Assembly (NCBI GenBank): GCA_963695175.1 | Contig: CAVOGG010000004.1 | Location: 992,001 to 1,056,000, forward strand | DNA length: 64,000 bases | Reading direction: 5' to 3' | DNA from: Fodinibacter sp963695175 | GTDB taxonomy: Bacteria > Actinomycetota > Actinomycetes > Actinomycetales > Dermatophilaceae | In this document: positions 26,616 through 35,983 of the stretch, piece after piece | How positions within the stretch are numbered: position 1 is the stretch's first letter | Layout: each line of letters begins with the position of its first letter | Program-made: the position numbers and the translations under genes | The notes under the pieces: model-generated | The model's input: the letters and a program-made list of their open reading frames with translations, nothing else | Database searches by the model: none | What the model was told of the DNA's origin: nothing

Positions 26616-26630
26616 GCGCCTCGGGCCGGG

Positions 26631-26921
26631 TCAGCTGAACATCCGGGTGGCGTTCGCCTCCGCCTCGGCGTACTGCGACCCGGCAGCGCCGAGCACCTGG
26701 CCGATCGAGTCGAGCGATGCCCGAACCTGCTGCTGGGTGCCCCGCCACTGCGCGACGACCCCCTGGAACTGGGCGGACGCGGTGCCGGTCCAGGCATCCT
26801 GCAGACCGGTGAGCCGGGCCAGCATCACCCCGACCTGGCCCTCGATCTCGGCCGAGATGCGGGCGACGTCACCGGCCGCCGCGGCGATGCGGTCGGTGTC
26901 GACCTGGAACTGTGCGCTCAT
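26631..26921 (-). CDS. WXG100-family (ESAT-6-like) protein
   Basis: 96 residues, helical hairpin with the WXG motif as AWTGTAS near residue 43, an N-terminal AQFQVDTDRIAAAAGDVARISAEI helix, and a C-terminal helix ending YAEAEANATRMFS. The family is exported by type VII (ESX) systems as dimers. No EccC, EccB or partner gene is within the window, so this is an orphan copy whose secretion machinery would have to be elsewhere. Convergent with the GNAT gene. Confidence 0.85.
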   Translation of the reverse strand: MSAQFQVDTDRIAAAAGDVARISAEIEGQVGVMLARLTGLQDAWTGTASAQFQGVVAQWRGTQQQVRASLDSIGQVLGAAGSQYAEAEANATRMFS

Positions 26922-27062
26922 GTCGGCGCTCCCCCTTCGTGGTGGGCGCGCCGGGGTGGTGCGCCCGTTTCCGAGAGCGTAGGTCGAGCCGGAGACAGCG
27001 CCCGGCGGTTGTCCACAGGCCCTCGCCCCGCCGCACGGACGTGCCGCACCTACGCTCTGGGG

Positions 27063-27839
27063 GTGGCCATCCTCATCGACCCGCCTCGACCCGAGGCGCA
27101 CGGCCGTCGGTGGTCGCACCTGGTCAGCGACACCAGCCTCGACGAGCTGCACCGCTTCGCGCGCTCGGTCGGCATCCCGGAGCGCGGCTTCGAGGGCGAC
27201 CACTACGACATCCCCGAGGAGCGCTACGCGTCCGTCGTCGCCGCCGGTGCGCGACCGACCCCGGCACGCGACCTGCTCCGGGCGCTGCAGGCGAGCGGCC
27301 TGCGGATGCAGAAGCGGCGCGGCGACAAGGGCGTGGCCCGGGTGCGCGGCATCCGGTTCGCCGACGGCACGACGGCCGACGTCGACCTGATCAGGTCCGA
27401 CCGTGAGGCCGACGAGGCCCGGGTGTTCGCAGCGATGGCCTTCGTGCAGGACGACGCCGGGGACTTCGCCGTCGTCTTCTCGGTCCGGCGTGGTCAGTGG
27501 GGGTCGCCGGGCGGGTGGCGTGAGCCGGGGGAGTCGGTGCGCGAGAACGCTGTCCGCGAGATCCGGGAGGAGACCGGACTGGTCGTCGCCGGAGACGCAC
27601 TCCAGCCACGCGGCTACGAGCGGTTCCACGGCCGTTCCGCGGGCGGCCTGTGGCAGGAAGGGCGCGATCTCCTCCAGGTGTTCCGGGTGCGGGTGCCGGG
27701 TCGGCGCCCTCCCCTCACCACCGAGCTCGACGACACCTCCGACCGCCGGTGGATGACCTGGGCCGAGCTGGAGCGCGAGTGCTCCGACCAGTTCTGGTGG
27801 GCGTTGGCCGCCGCGGTGCTCAGCCCGCCAGGCGGGTGA
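27063..27839 (+). CDS. DUF4031-Nudix fusion protein
   Basis: 258 residues in two parts. Residues about 1-85 are a DUF4031 domain (ILIDPPRPEAHGRRWSHLV, GDHYDIPEERY). Residues about 120-255 are a Nudix hydrolase with the box GGWREPGESVRENAVREIREETGL (split here only for length), containing the metal-binding REIREE. Nudix enzymes hydrolyse nucleoside diphosphates linked to other groups. The fusion is seen in actinobacteria but the substrate is unknown. TACGCT 27051-27056 is 6 nt before GTG 27063. Confidence 0.85.
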   Translation: MAILIDPPRPEAHGRRWSHLVSDTSLDELHRFARSVGIPERGFEGDHYDIPEERYASVVAAGARPTPARDLLRALQASGLRMQKRRGDKGVARVRGIRFADGTTADVDLIRSDREADEARVFAAMAFVQDDAGDFAVVFSVRRGQWGSPGGWREPGESVRENAVREIREETGLVVAGDALQPRGYERFHGRSAGGLWQEGRDLLQVFRVRVPGRRPPLTTELDDTSDRRWMTWAELERECSDQFWWALAAAVLSPPGG

Positions 27840-28479
27840 TCTCGCGCGCCAGGTTCTCGCGCGCCGACGGTTCCCACTCGGCCCGTGCGTGGGCGGTGCG
27901 GTACACGTGGTCGCGCACGAGGAACGGCCGCAGCACCTCGGTGCGGGCGGCCGCGTAGCGCGCCACGGGCACGTGCGCGTACTCCTCGCGCACCTGGGCG
28001 CAGTACTCGTCGAACCGGGCCACCGGGGCGGACAGCACCCACAGGTCGGCGTCGTGCACCACCACCCGGGCCGGGTCGGACGACGCCTGCGACGTCAGCT
28101 CGTGGGATGCCGTGTCGAGCACCACGGCGACGACCCGCGCGGCCAGGTCGGGGTCGACGGGGAGCCGACCCAGCTGCTGCGCAGCCAGCGTCGCGCTCTC
28201 GGCCTCGTTGTCCGCCGCCGGGTCGACCGCGTAGACGGCGTCGTGGAACCAGGTGGCCAGCGCGGCCACGGCGTGGTTCGAGCCGTTGACGCCTTCGACG
28301 GCGCACAGGGCGTCGACGGCCGCGAGCACCTCGGTCAGGTGGGTCGCGTCGTGGTAGTGCCGGTGCGGCTCGTGCCACCGCCGCAGCAGGTCGATGCCGA
28401 TCTCGTCGACGGTCTCGGCCGTCGCGTGCGCGGCCACGCTGGCGCAGTCCGCCCGCCATCGCCCCCTGAGCGCGTCCAT
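27820..28479 (-). CDS. HD-superfamily metal-dependent phosphohydrolase (COG4339-like)
   Basis: 219 residues. HRHYHDATHLTEVL and TWFHDAVYAV give the His and His-Asp ligands of an HD domain, with VVVHDADLWVL further on supplying another Asp. The WHEPHRHYH-N-WFHDAVY arrangement is that of a small predicted phosphohydrolase family with no defined substrate. Its 3' end overlaps the 3' end of the DUF4031-Nudix gene by 20 bp in convergent orientation. Confidence 0.82.
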   Translation of the reverse strand: MDALRGRWRADCASVAAHATAETVDEIGIDLLRRWHEPHRHYHDATHLTEVLAAVDALCAVEGVNGSNHAVAALATWFHDAVYAVDPAADNEAESATLAAQQLGRLPVDPDLAARVVAVVLDTASHELTSQASSDPARVVVHDADLWVLSAPVARFDEYCAQVREEYAHVPVARYAAARTEVLRPFLVRDHVYRTAHARAEWEPSARENLAREITRLAG

Positions 28480-28511
28480 CGGGCCACTGTGCCACCCCGC
28501 GCGCCCGGACG

Positions 28512-30393
28512 TCACGCAGAGAGACGGCTGTGTTCGTAGGCCTTGGCGTACCGGCTGCCGATGGCGAGCAGGAGCAGGCCGATGACGATGAACGCGACGG
28601 ACCGCACCAGCCCGCTCATCGCCGCCAGGTCGAAGAGGAACAGCTTGGCGACGCTGATCCCGGCCAGCACCAGGCCTGTTCGTAGGGTGAGGTCGGCGTC
28701 GCGGGACCGTTCCAGACCCATGAGGAGGAGCCACGCGGCGGCCAGCATCCAGGTCACGGTGGCGACCGCGTGGCCGATGGTGAAGCCGAGCGCGGTGTCA
28801 CCGGCCTCGGCGCCGAGCAGGGTGCCGAGGGCGACGAACACGGTGGTCGAGGCGCCGAGGGCGAGCACCCAGGCGACCACGGTCGCGGTCAGCCGCACGT
28901 CGCGGCCGAGCCCACGCTGGGCGCCGACGGCCCACAGCCCGGTGGCGACGACGGCCGCGACGAGGATGCTGTCGAGCAGCGCGACGACCATGTCGTGCGC
29001 CCCGGCGGCGGATGCCGTGACGGTGGCCATCGGGTGCTGCGCCCAGCCGAGGACGGCCACGAGCGTGACGCCGGCGGCGAGGGCCAGGGAGGTGCGCGAC
29101 CTGCTCGCCCCGGCCGCGGCGAGCCCCGCCAGGGCGAGGAGCAGCAGCCCGGTGGTGACGAACCGCTCGGGGGCGCCGGAGATGACGGCGAGGACCGCGA
29201 AGACGCTTCCGGCCGCGCCCACCGTGATGACCAGGTGGCCGGCGAGCGGACCGATCGGGCGCCGCGACAGGCTCGTCGCGACGACGAGGAGCAGGGCCGC
29301 CGCGCCGGCCAGGACCAGCGTGCGAGGGGGGTCGGCCAGCGCCACCGACGTGGCGAGCAGGCCGGAGGCCAGCAGCGCGACGGCCACCGAGGACGACACG
29401 TCCCGGGCGTCGCGGCGCACCGAGATGGCGGAGGTGACCAGCGTTGCCGCGAGGACGGCGACGGCCACGCCGAGCCGGCCGACGGCGTCGACGCCACCCA
29501 GGGGTGCGTCCACGGCGCCGGCGAGCAGGGCGAAGGTGACCGGGAGGACGCGCACCATCGTCAGGGCCGGGCTGGTCCGGTCCCCGCCGGCCCACCACCC
29601 GGCCACGCACAGGACCCCGAGGAAGGCGGACACGACCCAGCCGCCGCCCTGGGCCACCACGGGTGCCAGGACCGCCGCACCGAGCACGAGGAGCACGGCG
29701 AGCAGCTCGCTGCCCCAACGGCGGGCCAGGTGCAGCCCACCGAGGGCGACCAGGCCGGCGAGCAGGAGTCCGGGGGCCGGCGCGACCCAGCCGTAGCCGC
29801 TGGTGACGGCCACGACGTCGAGGTAGGCGGCCGCGGCGCCGGTGGCGACCAGGGCCACCGGGGCGCTCCCGACCGCCTTCCCGGCGCGACGGTCGGTCTC
29901 GCCGCCGCGGACCCCGAGCCAGGCGAGCACCGCGGCGAGCGCGGCGCCGGCGCCGACCCGTGCCCCGGGACCGAACCACCCGCGCTGCGCGGCGAGCACG
30001 AGGAGCATGGCCACCCCGGCCATCGTGATGACGGCTCCGGCGACGGCCAGCACGCGGGTGACGGCACCCTCGCGGCGGTACCAGGCGACCGGCGGCGCGA
30101 GCGGGGCAACGCGCGGCGGGGGAGCGGTCGACGGCCCCGGGGGCGTCCAGCCGGGCGTCGCGGGGGCGGTCGGCGCCGGGCCCCCGGCCGTGGCGGCCGT
30201 AGCCGCAGGGACCGTCGCGACCGGGACGCGGCGCGACCGGCGCGCGGTGGACGGCGCGCGGGGCGAGGCCCACGGCATCCTCGCGGTCGATCTCGGAGCG
30301 CAGGCGGGCGAGGCCGTTGCCCACCGCGTACATGCGGTTCATGGCGTCGGCGAAGTCGGACTCGAGCTGGAGGACGGAGGCGCGGTGGCTCAT
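28512..30393 (-). CDS. DUF2339-like polytopic membrane protein (frameshift near the N-terminus)
   Basis: The main frame from ATG 30278 encodes 588 residues: a Pro/Ala-rich linker followed by about 15-20 hydrophobic helices in the regular small-residue style of DUF2339 proteins. In another frame, starting at ATG 30393, is a coherent N-terminus (MSHRASVLQLESDFADAM, ARLRSEIDREDA), a short coiled coil as found before the linker in that family. The span is one base too long for a single frame, so a one-base insertion at about 30150-30290 would fuse them into roughly 626 residues. Alternatively 30278 is the true start and the coiled coil is chance. Function unknown; envelope role likely. Confidence 0.65.
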
Positions 30394-30419
30394 GCCCCAA
30401 CCATCGGGCCGGGACGGCA

Positions 30420-30465
30420 ACAGGCGCCTGAGCACGCAGACTCATCTGCGTGGTCAGGCGCCTGT
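30420..30465. terminator. Long hairpin terminating the two-component/protease operon
   Basis: An outer 12-bp perfect stem (30420-30431 with 30454-30465) and an inner 7-bp stem (CACGCAG 30433-30439 with CTGCGTG 30446-30452) separated by a G-G mismatch, with a 6-nt loop. It begins 15 nt after the protease stop on the minus strand. Confidence 0.8.
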
Positions 30466-30479
30466 CGACGCGGTGCGGG

Positions 30480-31841
30480 TCAGCCGTTGTTGGTGGTGGG
30501 CTTGGCCGCCAGGGTGGCCTTGACCTCGACGCTCTTGCCGTCGCGCAGGACGGTGAGGGTGACCTCGTCGCCGGCGGTCTTCTCGCGGACGTGGCCGATG
30601 AGGGAGTCGGCCGAGTCGACCGGGGCGCCGTTGACGGCGACGATGACGTCGCCCTCCTTCAGCCCGGCCTTGGAGGCGGGGGTGTCGTTGCCCACCGAGG
30701 TGACCTCGGCGCCGGCGCGGGTGGCCGAGCCGTCACTGGCGCTGCCGTCCTTCGGGGTCACGCCGAGGTAGGCGTGCGCCGCGACGCCGTTGTCGATGAG
30801 CTGCTTGGCGATCGAGGTGGCCTCGTTGACCGGGATCGCGAACCCGATGCCGATGCTGCCGGACTGGCCGCCGGACGAGGCGCCGAGCGAGGCGATGGCC
30901 GAGTTGATGCCGATGAGCTGGCCGCTGGCGTTGACCAGGGCGCCACCGCTGTTGCCGGGGTTGATCGCCGCGGAGGTCTGGATCGCGTTGGTCACGACCG
31001 GGTCGGCCTGGGTCTGGGCCTGCCCGTTCGGGTCGGCCTGGCTGCCGTCGCCCTGGGTGTCGCTCTCGGCCTCGGTGGTGACCGGGCGGTTGAGCGCGCT
31101 GACGATGCCCGTGGTGACGGTGCCGGCCAGGCCGAGGGGGTTGCCCACGGCCATGACCGGGTCACCGACGGCGATCTTGTCGGAGTTGCCGATTGCGATC
31201 GGGGCCATGTCACTCGGGGCGTTCTTGACGGTGATGACGGCGAGGTCGGTCGAGGGATCGGTGCCCCGGATCTCGGCGTCGTAGGTGCGGCCGTCGGACA
31301 TGGTGACGGTGAGCTTCTCGGCGCCGGACACCACGTGGTTGTTGGTGAGCACGTGCGTCTTGTCGATGATGACGCCCGACCCCTGCGCCCCACCCTGGGC
31401 GAGGGTGGCCGTGATGCTCACGACGCTCGGCGAGACGACGGATGCCGTGGCGGTCCAGTCGGGTGCGGACGCGGTGCCCTGCTTGACCGGGGCCGAGGCG
31501 TTGCTGCCGAGCTGGGTGGCCGAGGTGGAGGCGGCGCCGGCCTGCGTGTCGTCGGCCCAGTAGTGGGCCGCGGCGGCGGTGCCACCGGAGGCGAGCAGGG
31601 CGGCGAGCACCGCGACGGCGGTGAGCTGGCCGACGCCGCGCTTGGCCGGCTTGGGGGCGGGCGCCTGCGGGGCGGGCTGGCCCAGCGGACCGCGCGGGCC
31701 CATCGGCGGGGGAGTGGCGCCGTAGGCGCCGTAGCCCACGGGCATCTCCGTGGTCGGCGCACCGGCACCCTCGTACCGCGGCGCCGTCGTGGTGCCGCCA
31801 CCGGGGGTGAACCACTGGGGGGTGGGGTGCTGCTCGCTCAT
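30480..31841 (-). CDS. Membrane-anchored HtrA/PepD-like serine protease with PDZ domain
   Basis: 453 residues. A Pro/Gly/Tyr-rich cytoplasmic segment (1-65) leads to one transmembrane helix (about 70-92), a Ser/Thr-rich spacer, a trypsin-like domain and a C-terminal PDZ domain (about 355-445). The triad is His in VLTNNHVV, Asp in STDLAVI, Ser in GNSGGAL. It matches M. tuberculosis PepD in layout, and it lies directly after an OmpR-type regulator and kinase as pepD follows mprA-mprB. Role: degrades or refolds misfolded extracytoplasmic proteins. The 75-bp gap from the kinase stop could hold a secondary promoter. Confidence 0.9.
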   Translation of the reverse strand: MSEQHPTPQWFTPGGGTTTAPRYEGAGAPTTEMPVGYGAYGATPPPMGPRGPLGQPAPQAPAPKPAKRGVGQLTAVAVLAALLASGGTAAAAHYWADDTQAGAASTSATQLGSNASAPVKQGTASAPDWTATASVVSPSVVSITATLAQGGAQGSGVIIDKTHVLTNNHVVSGAEKLTVTMSDGRTYDAEIRGTDPSTDLAVITVKNAPSDMAPIAIGNSDKIAVGDPVMAVGNPLGLAGTVTTGIVSALNRPVTTEAESDTQGDGSQADPNGQAQTQADPVVTNAIQTSAAINPGNSGGALVNASGQLIGINSAIASLGASSGGQSGSIGIGFAIPVNEATSIAKQLIDNGVAAHAYLGVTPKDGSASDGSATRAGAEVTSVGNDTPASKAGLKEGDVIVAVNGAPVDSADSLIGHVREKTAGDEVTLTVLRDGKSVEVKATLAAKPTTNNG

Positions 31842-31916
31842 CGGGGAGCTCCTTCTCGCTCGGTCGGTCGGTCTGACTTGACGCCAGTCAACCCCGGCGA
31901 GGTGCAAGACCCCTGA

Positions 31917-33377
31917 TCAGAGGCTGGGAGTCTCCTGTGGAAGGCGGACCACGAAGGTCGCGCCGCCGCCGGGGGTCGGGGCCACACCCACCCGGCCGTG
32001 GTGCTGCGCCACGATCGCCGCGACGATCGCGAGCCCGAGGCCGCTGCCGCCGCCGCCGGTGCGGCCACGTGCGGGGTCGGCCCGGTAGAACCGCTCGAAC
32101 ACCTTGGTCGCGACCTCGTCGGGCACGCCGGGCCCGTGGTCTCGTACCTCGAGGGCGACACCGCCGGTGTCGTGCCCGACGGCCACCTCGACGGGGGTGC
32201 CGTCCGGGGTGTGCCGCAGGGCGTTCGCGACGAGGTTGGTCACCACCTGGCGCAGCCGGGACTCGGTGCCGCGCACCACGGTCGGCGCGACCGGGCTGTC
32301 GAGCCCGAGCAGCGAGATGCGGCGCTCCGGCGCTCGGACGCGGGCGTCGGCGACGGCATCCGCCGCCAGGACGGTGAGGTCGACCTGCGTGGTCTCGACG
32401 ACGGGGGCGTCGTCGATCCGGGCCAGCGTCAGCAGGTCCTCGACGAGCCCGCTCATCCGGGTCGACTCGGCCTCGATGCGCTCCATGGCGGACCCGACGG
32501 CGGCACTGTCGGGCACGGCGCCCTGCCGGTAGAGCTCGGCGTACCCGCGCACCGTGGCGAGGGGGGTGCGCAGCTCGTGCGAGGCGTCGGCGACGAACTG
32601 GCGCATCCGTTCCTCGCTGGCCTCGCGCACGGCGAAGGATGACTCGATGCGGGCCAGCATCACGTTGAGGCTGCGCGCGAGCGAGGTGACCTCGTCGTCG
32701 GCCTGCCGCACCGGGATGCGCTGGGTGAGGTCGCCGTTGGCGATGGCGGACGCGGTGTCCTCGATGCGCGTCAACGGGCGGAAGGCGCGGCGCACGGCGA
32801 ACCAGGCCAGGACGATGGACCCGATGAGTGCGAGCGTGCCGATGACCGCCGTCGTGACGAGCAACCGGGCCACCGTGTGGTTCACGGTGCTCAACGGGAT
32901 GCCGACCGCGAACGTCGCGGTCGAGTTCGACACCCGGCCGGCGACGAAGCGCCACTCCAGCGGGCCGGACTCCGACGGCACCGTGAACGGCTCCCCGCTG
33001 ATCACCCGCGGGTCGTGCACCGACAGGTCGGGCAGGTCGGGCGTCGCGGTGGCCCCGGTGGGGGGCCGGCTGAAGGTGCCGAACTGGCTCTGCAGCTCGA
33101 ACGCGTAGTTGGACGGGAATCCCGGATCCCTGCTGTTCAGGTCGGCCAGGGCTTGGGCCGCGACCGGGCGGGCCACCGACTGCAGCGCGGCATCGACGCC
33201 GTCCATGAGGTCGGAGCGCATCAGGAAGGCCGTCGCGAGGCTCGTGAGGATCAGGGCCCCGCCGACCAGGGTGCCCACGATCGCCACGAGGCGGGTCCGC
33301 AACGGAACCGCCTCGAGCTGGCGCACGACGCGGGCAACGGGCCCGCGGTCGCTACGCGGTGTGGGCGTCGAGCCCAT
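31917..33377 (-). CDS. Sensor histidine kinase, MprB-like
   Basis: 486 residues: transmembrane helix near 30-53, extracytoplasmic sensor of about 115 residues, second helix near 168-190, HAMP domain (RRAFRPLTRIEDTASAIA), dimerisation helix with the phospho-acceptor His in FVADASHELRTPLATVRGYAE, and an ATPase domain with N-box (NLVANALRHTPDG), G1 (VRDHGPGVP) and G2 (GSGLGLAIV). Its ATG shares one base with the regulator stop (TGATG), so translation is coupled. With the protease downstream the layout equals mprA-mprB-pepD. Confidence 0.92.
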   Translation of the reverse strand: MGSTPTPRSDRGPVARVVRQLEAVPLRTRLVAIVGTLVGGALILTSLATAFLMRSDLMDGVDAALQSVARPVAAQALADLNSRDPGFPSNYAFELQSQFGTFSRPPTGATATPDLPDLSVHDPRVISGEPFTVPSESGPLEWRFVAGRVSNSTATFAVGIPLSTVNHTVARLLVTTAVIGTLALIGSIVLAWFAVRRAFRPLTRIEDTASAIANGDLTQRIPVRQADDEVTSLARSLNVMLARIESSFAVREASEERMRQFVADASHELRTPLATVRGYAELYRQGAVPDSAAVGSAMERIEAESTRMSGLVEDLLTLARIDDAPVVETTQVDLTVLAADAVADARVRAPERRISLLGLDSPVAPTVVRGTESRLRQVVTNLVANALRHTPDGTPVEVAVGHDTGGVALEVRDHGPGVPDEVATKVFERFYRADPARGRTGGGGSGLGLAIVAAIVAQHHGRVGVAPTPGGGATFVVRLPQETPSL

Positions 33378-34087
33378 CAGGCCTGGGGAGGCAGCCGCAG
33401 GACGTAGCCGACGCCGCGCTTGGTGTGGATCAGCGGGGGGAGGCCATCGGTGTCGATCTTGCGTCGCAGGTAGGAGATGTAGGACTCGACGATGCCGGAC
33501 TCGCCGCGGAAGTCGTAGTCCCAGACGTGGTCGAGGATCTGCGCCTTGGACAGGACGCGGTTCGGGTTGAGCATCAGGTAGCGCAGCAGCTTGAACTCGG
33601 TCGGGCTGGTCTCGATGACCCGCCCGGCGCGGCGCACCTCGTGCGAGTCCTCGTCGAGCTCGAGGTCCTCGAACGCGATCACCTGGCGGTCCTCGTCGGC
33701 CTCGCCCCGGGTGCGGCGCAGCACGGCGCGGATGCGGGCCACGACCTCCTCGAGGCTGAACGGCTTGGTGACGTAGTCGTCGCCGCCCACGGTGAGGCCC
33801 TTGATCTTGTCGTCGACCGAGTCGCGGGCCGTGACGAAGACGATCGGCAGCTGGCGGCCCTGCTCACGCAGCCGGCGGGTGACGGTGAAGCCGTCCATGT
33901 CGGGGAGCATCACGTCGAGCACGCACAGGTCGGGGTGGTGGTCGCCCGCGACGCGCAGGGCCTCGGTGCCGCTGGCGGCAGTGGCGACGTCGAACCCTGC
34001 GTAGCGCAGGGACGTCGCGAGGAGCTCTCGGATGTTGGGCTCGTCCTCGACGACGAGAAGGCGTGCCTCGGGTGTCTGGGTGGTCAC
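33377..34087 (-). CDS. OmpR-family response regulator, MprA-like
   Basis: 236 residues. Receiver domain: acidic pocket VVEDEPN, phospho-acceptor Asp in CVLDVMLPDMDG (near residue 54), Thr in VFVTARD and Lys in YVTKPFS. The C-terminal winged helix has SPTEFKLLRYLMLNPNRVLS and GIVESYISYLRRKID. GTG 34087 gives the expected N-terminus. First gene of the regulator-kinase-protease operon. The upstream 50 bp carry repeats with an 11-bp period resembling the box ahead of the DUF5666-like gene. Confidence 0.94.
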   Translation of the reverse strand: MTTQTPEARLLVVEDEPNIRELLATSLRYAGFDVATAASGTEALRVAGDHHPDLCVLDVMLPDMDGFTVTRRLREQGRQLPIVFVTARDSVDDKIKGLTVGGDDYVTKPFSLEEVVARIRAVLRRTRGEADEDRQVIAFEDLELDEDSHEVRRAGRVIETSPTEFKLLRYLMLNPNRVLSKAQILDHVWDYDFRGESGIVESYISYLRRKIDTDGLPPLIHTKRGVGYVLRLPPQA

Positions 34088-34107
34088 GTGTCCAGTCTGC
34101 CGCGCGA

Positions 34108-34135
34108 ACCTGTGAGTTGGCTGGATGTCGGCTGG
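34108..34135. promoter_or_regulatory. 11-bp-period repeats upstream of the response regulator
   Basis: GGCTGG at 34119-34124 and 34130-34135 are 11 bp apart, next to CTGTGAGTTGG (34110-34120), which agrees at 9 of 11 positions with the ATGTGAGTTCG unit at 35917. OmpR-family regulators bind direct repeats one helical turn apart, so this is a candidate autoregulatory site 20-50 bp before GTG 34087. Confidence 0.5.
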
Positions 34136-34149
34136 GGATCTTCGACCCG

Positions 34150-34776
34150 TCAGAGCCCTTCGTAGTCGTCCTGGATCGACCCCTCGAACGTGCCGAAGGC
34201 GATGAACCCGATCACGACGGCCACCGCCAGGACCGCCATCACCGCGAACGTGATCCATCCGTAGCGGGCCAACCGTGCGGCGCCCTGCGGGTCGGTGGAC
34301 TGGCGGGTCAGGGCGACGATGCCGACGACCAGGGAGGGCACTCCGAAAAAGCAGCACAACACGGTGGCGATGCCCGAGACGACCGTCAGCACGATGGCGC
34401 TGGTGTTCTTCACCGGCGGCGCACCGTACGGCGCCGGCGGCAGCGAGTACGGGGCCTGGCCGTACGCGGTGGAGCCGTACGGCTGGGTGTACGGGGTCTG
34501 GCCGTACGCGGGAGAGTCGTACGGCTGTTGCTGGCCCTGCCCGTACGGGTTCGGGCTATATGGGTTCTGGCCGTAGGGGTTCTGCCCGTACGGGGCCGGG
34601 GCGTACGGATCCGCCGCCGGTGCAGGTTGCGGCGCGGCGTAGGGGGACGGCGGGGCCACCGGTGGCTCGTCGGTGACCGGCGGGGTCGGTGGGGCCGGCT
34701 CCGGGCTGGTCCACGCCGGTGCGGTCGGGTCGTCGAACCCGTCGCCGGTGGAGCCCGGGTCGGTGTTGTCGCTCAT
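34150..34776 (-). CDS. Tyr/Gly/Pro-rich membrane protein, DUF4190-like
   Basis: 208 residues. The N-terminal 120 residues are disordered: acidic and Pro-rich, then five or more PYGQN/YGQ-type repeats. Two hydrophobic helices follow (about 128-153 and 172-195) flanking a short polar loop with TRQSTDPQGAARLARYGW, the pattern of DUF4190-type actinobacterial membrane proteins. Proteins with YGQ-rich cytoplasmic segments may self-associate; that is inference. Function unknown. Confidence 0.72.
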   Translation of the reverse strand: MSDNTDPGSTGDGFDDPTAPAWTSPEPAPPTPPVTDEPPVAPPSPYAAPQPAPAADPYAPAPYGQNPYGQNPYSPNPYGQGQQQPYDSPAYGQTPYTQPYGSTAYGQAPYSLPPAPYGAPPVKNTSAIVLTVVSGIATVLCCFFGVPSLVVGIVALTRQSTDPQGAARLARYGWITFAVMAVLAVAVVIGFIAFGTFEGSIQDDYEGL

Positions 34777-34926
34777 GTTTCGGCCGTCCTCGCGCGTCCG
34801 GCGGTGCCGGTCGGCGCCGCCGCGCACGAGGCTAGCGGCTGCCGGACCCAGGCGTGCCGTGCTTGCGCGGGCGCGCAGATGCGCCCGCGCGGCATCCGCC
34901 GCCGGAAGTCGTGTCAGGATCGGGTC

Positions 34927-35865
34927 GTGAGACTTCCGCTGCCGCAGGTCGAGCCCGACCCGACCCTTCCCGGGTCGGTGACCATCTACGAGGTGGGGCC
35001 CCGCGACGGCCTGCAGAACGAGTCGACGGTGGTGCCGGCCGCGGTCAAGGCCGAGTTCGTCCGCCGCCTTGCCGCCGCCGGGCTGGGCATCGTCGAGACC
35101 ACGTCGTTCGTCGACCCGCGGTGGGTCCCTCAGCTCGCCGACGCCGAGGAGCTGCTCGGCCTGCTCGGCGAGGAGGGGCTCGGGCGGCAGCGTCCGGTGC
35201 TGGTGCCCAACGAGCGCGGCCTCGACCGCGCGCTCGCGGCCGGGGTCGGTGCCGTGGCGGTCTTCGGCAGCGCGACCGAGACCTTCGCCCGCAAGAACCT
35301 CAACCGCAGCGTCGCCGAGTCGGTCGAGATGTTCCGGCCCGTTGTCGAGCGGTCGCGAGCCGAGGGGTTGTGGGTTCGCGCCTACGTGTCGATGTGCTTC
35401 GGGGACCCGTGGGAGGGCCCGGTGCCCGTCGACCAGGTCGTGGACGTCTGCCGACGGCTGATGGACCTGGGCTGCGACCAGCTCTCGCTCGGCGACACGA
35501 TCGGCGTCGGCACCGTCGGGCACGTGCATCGGCTGCTGGCGGCCCTCGACGGCGCCGGCATCGGCCCGGACCGGGTCGGCGTGCACTTCCACGACACCTA
35601 CGGGCAGGCGCTGGCCAACACGATGGCGGCCCTGCGTGACGGGGTGCGTGTCGTCGACGCCTCCACCGGTGGGCTCGGCGGTTGCCCCTACGCCAAGTCG
35701 GCGACCGGCAACCTCGCGACCGAGGACCTGGTCTGGGCCCTGGACGGGGCCGGCGTGCAGACCGGTGTCGACCTCGACGCCCTGGTCGCGACCAGTGTGT
35801 GGATGGCCGGGCAGCTGGGCCGGCCGTCGCCGTCGAACGTGGTGCGCGCCCTCTCCGGAGGCTGA
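34927..35865 (+). CDS. Hydroxymethylglutaryl-CoA lyase-like enzyme
   Basis: 312 residues of the DRE-TIM metallolyase family. VGPRDGLQNES is the DRE-like N-terminal metal and substrate loop, VETTSFVDPRWVPQLADAEE follows, HFHDTYGQALAN carries the metal-binding His pair, and the HMG-CoA lyase signature appears as STGGLGGCPYAKSATGN with the catalytic Cys. The reaction splits HMG-CoA into acetoacetate and acetyl-CoA, the last step of leucine breakdown; related members act on other 3-hydroxyacyl-CoAs. CAGGAT (34915-34920) lies 6 nt from GTG 34927. Confidence 0.9.
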   Translation: MRLPLPQVEPDPTLPGSVTIYEVGPRDGLQNESTVVPAAVKAEFVRRLAAAGLGIVETTSFVDPRWVPQLADAEELLGLLGEEGLGRQRPVLVPNERGLDRALAAGVGAVAVFGSATETFARKNLNRSVAESVEMFRPVVERSRAEGLWVRAYVSMCFGDPWEGPVPVDQVVDVCRRLMDLGCDQLSLGDTIGVGTVGHVHRLLAALDGAGIGPDRVGVHFHDTYGQALANTMAALRDGVRVVDASTGGLGGCPYAKSATGNLATEDLVWALDGAGVQTGVDLDALVATSVWMAGQLGRPSPSNVVRALSGG

Positions 35866-35916
35866 CCGGGGCGGCGTCCTCGGACGCTGCGGTGCATGAG
35901 GTCCGCGGGTGACTTC

Positions 35917-35938
35917 ATGTGAGTTCGATGTGAGTTCG
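35917..35938. promoter_or_regulatory. Perfect tandem 11-bp repeat, candidate response-regulator box
   Basis: ATGTGAGTTCG is repeated head-to-tail at 35917-35927 and 35928-35938. Tandem 11-bp units are the hallmark of OmpR-family binding sites; the core is shared with the region upstream of the MprA-like gene. It lies 46 bp before the ATG of the DUF5666-like gene. Confidence 0.65.
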
Positions 35939-35983
35939 CGGCGGTGTGGTGCCAAAGGGGGTGGAGCGGCGGATCATGACGGC

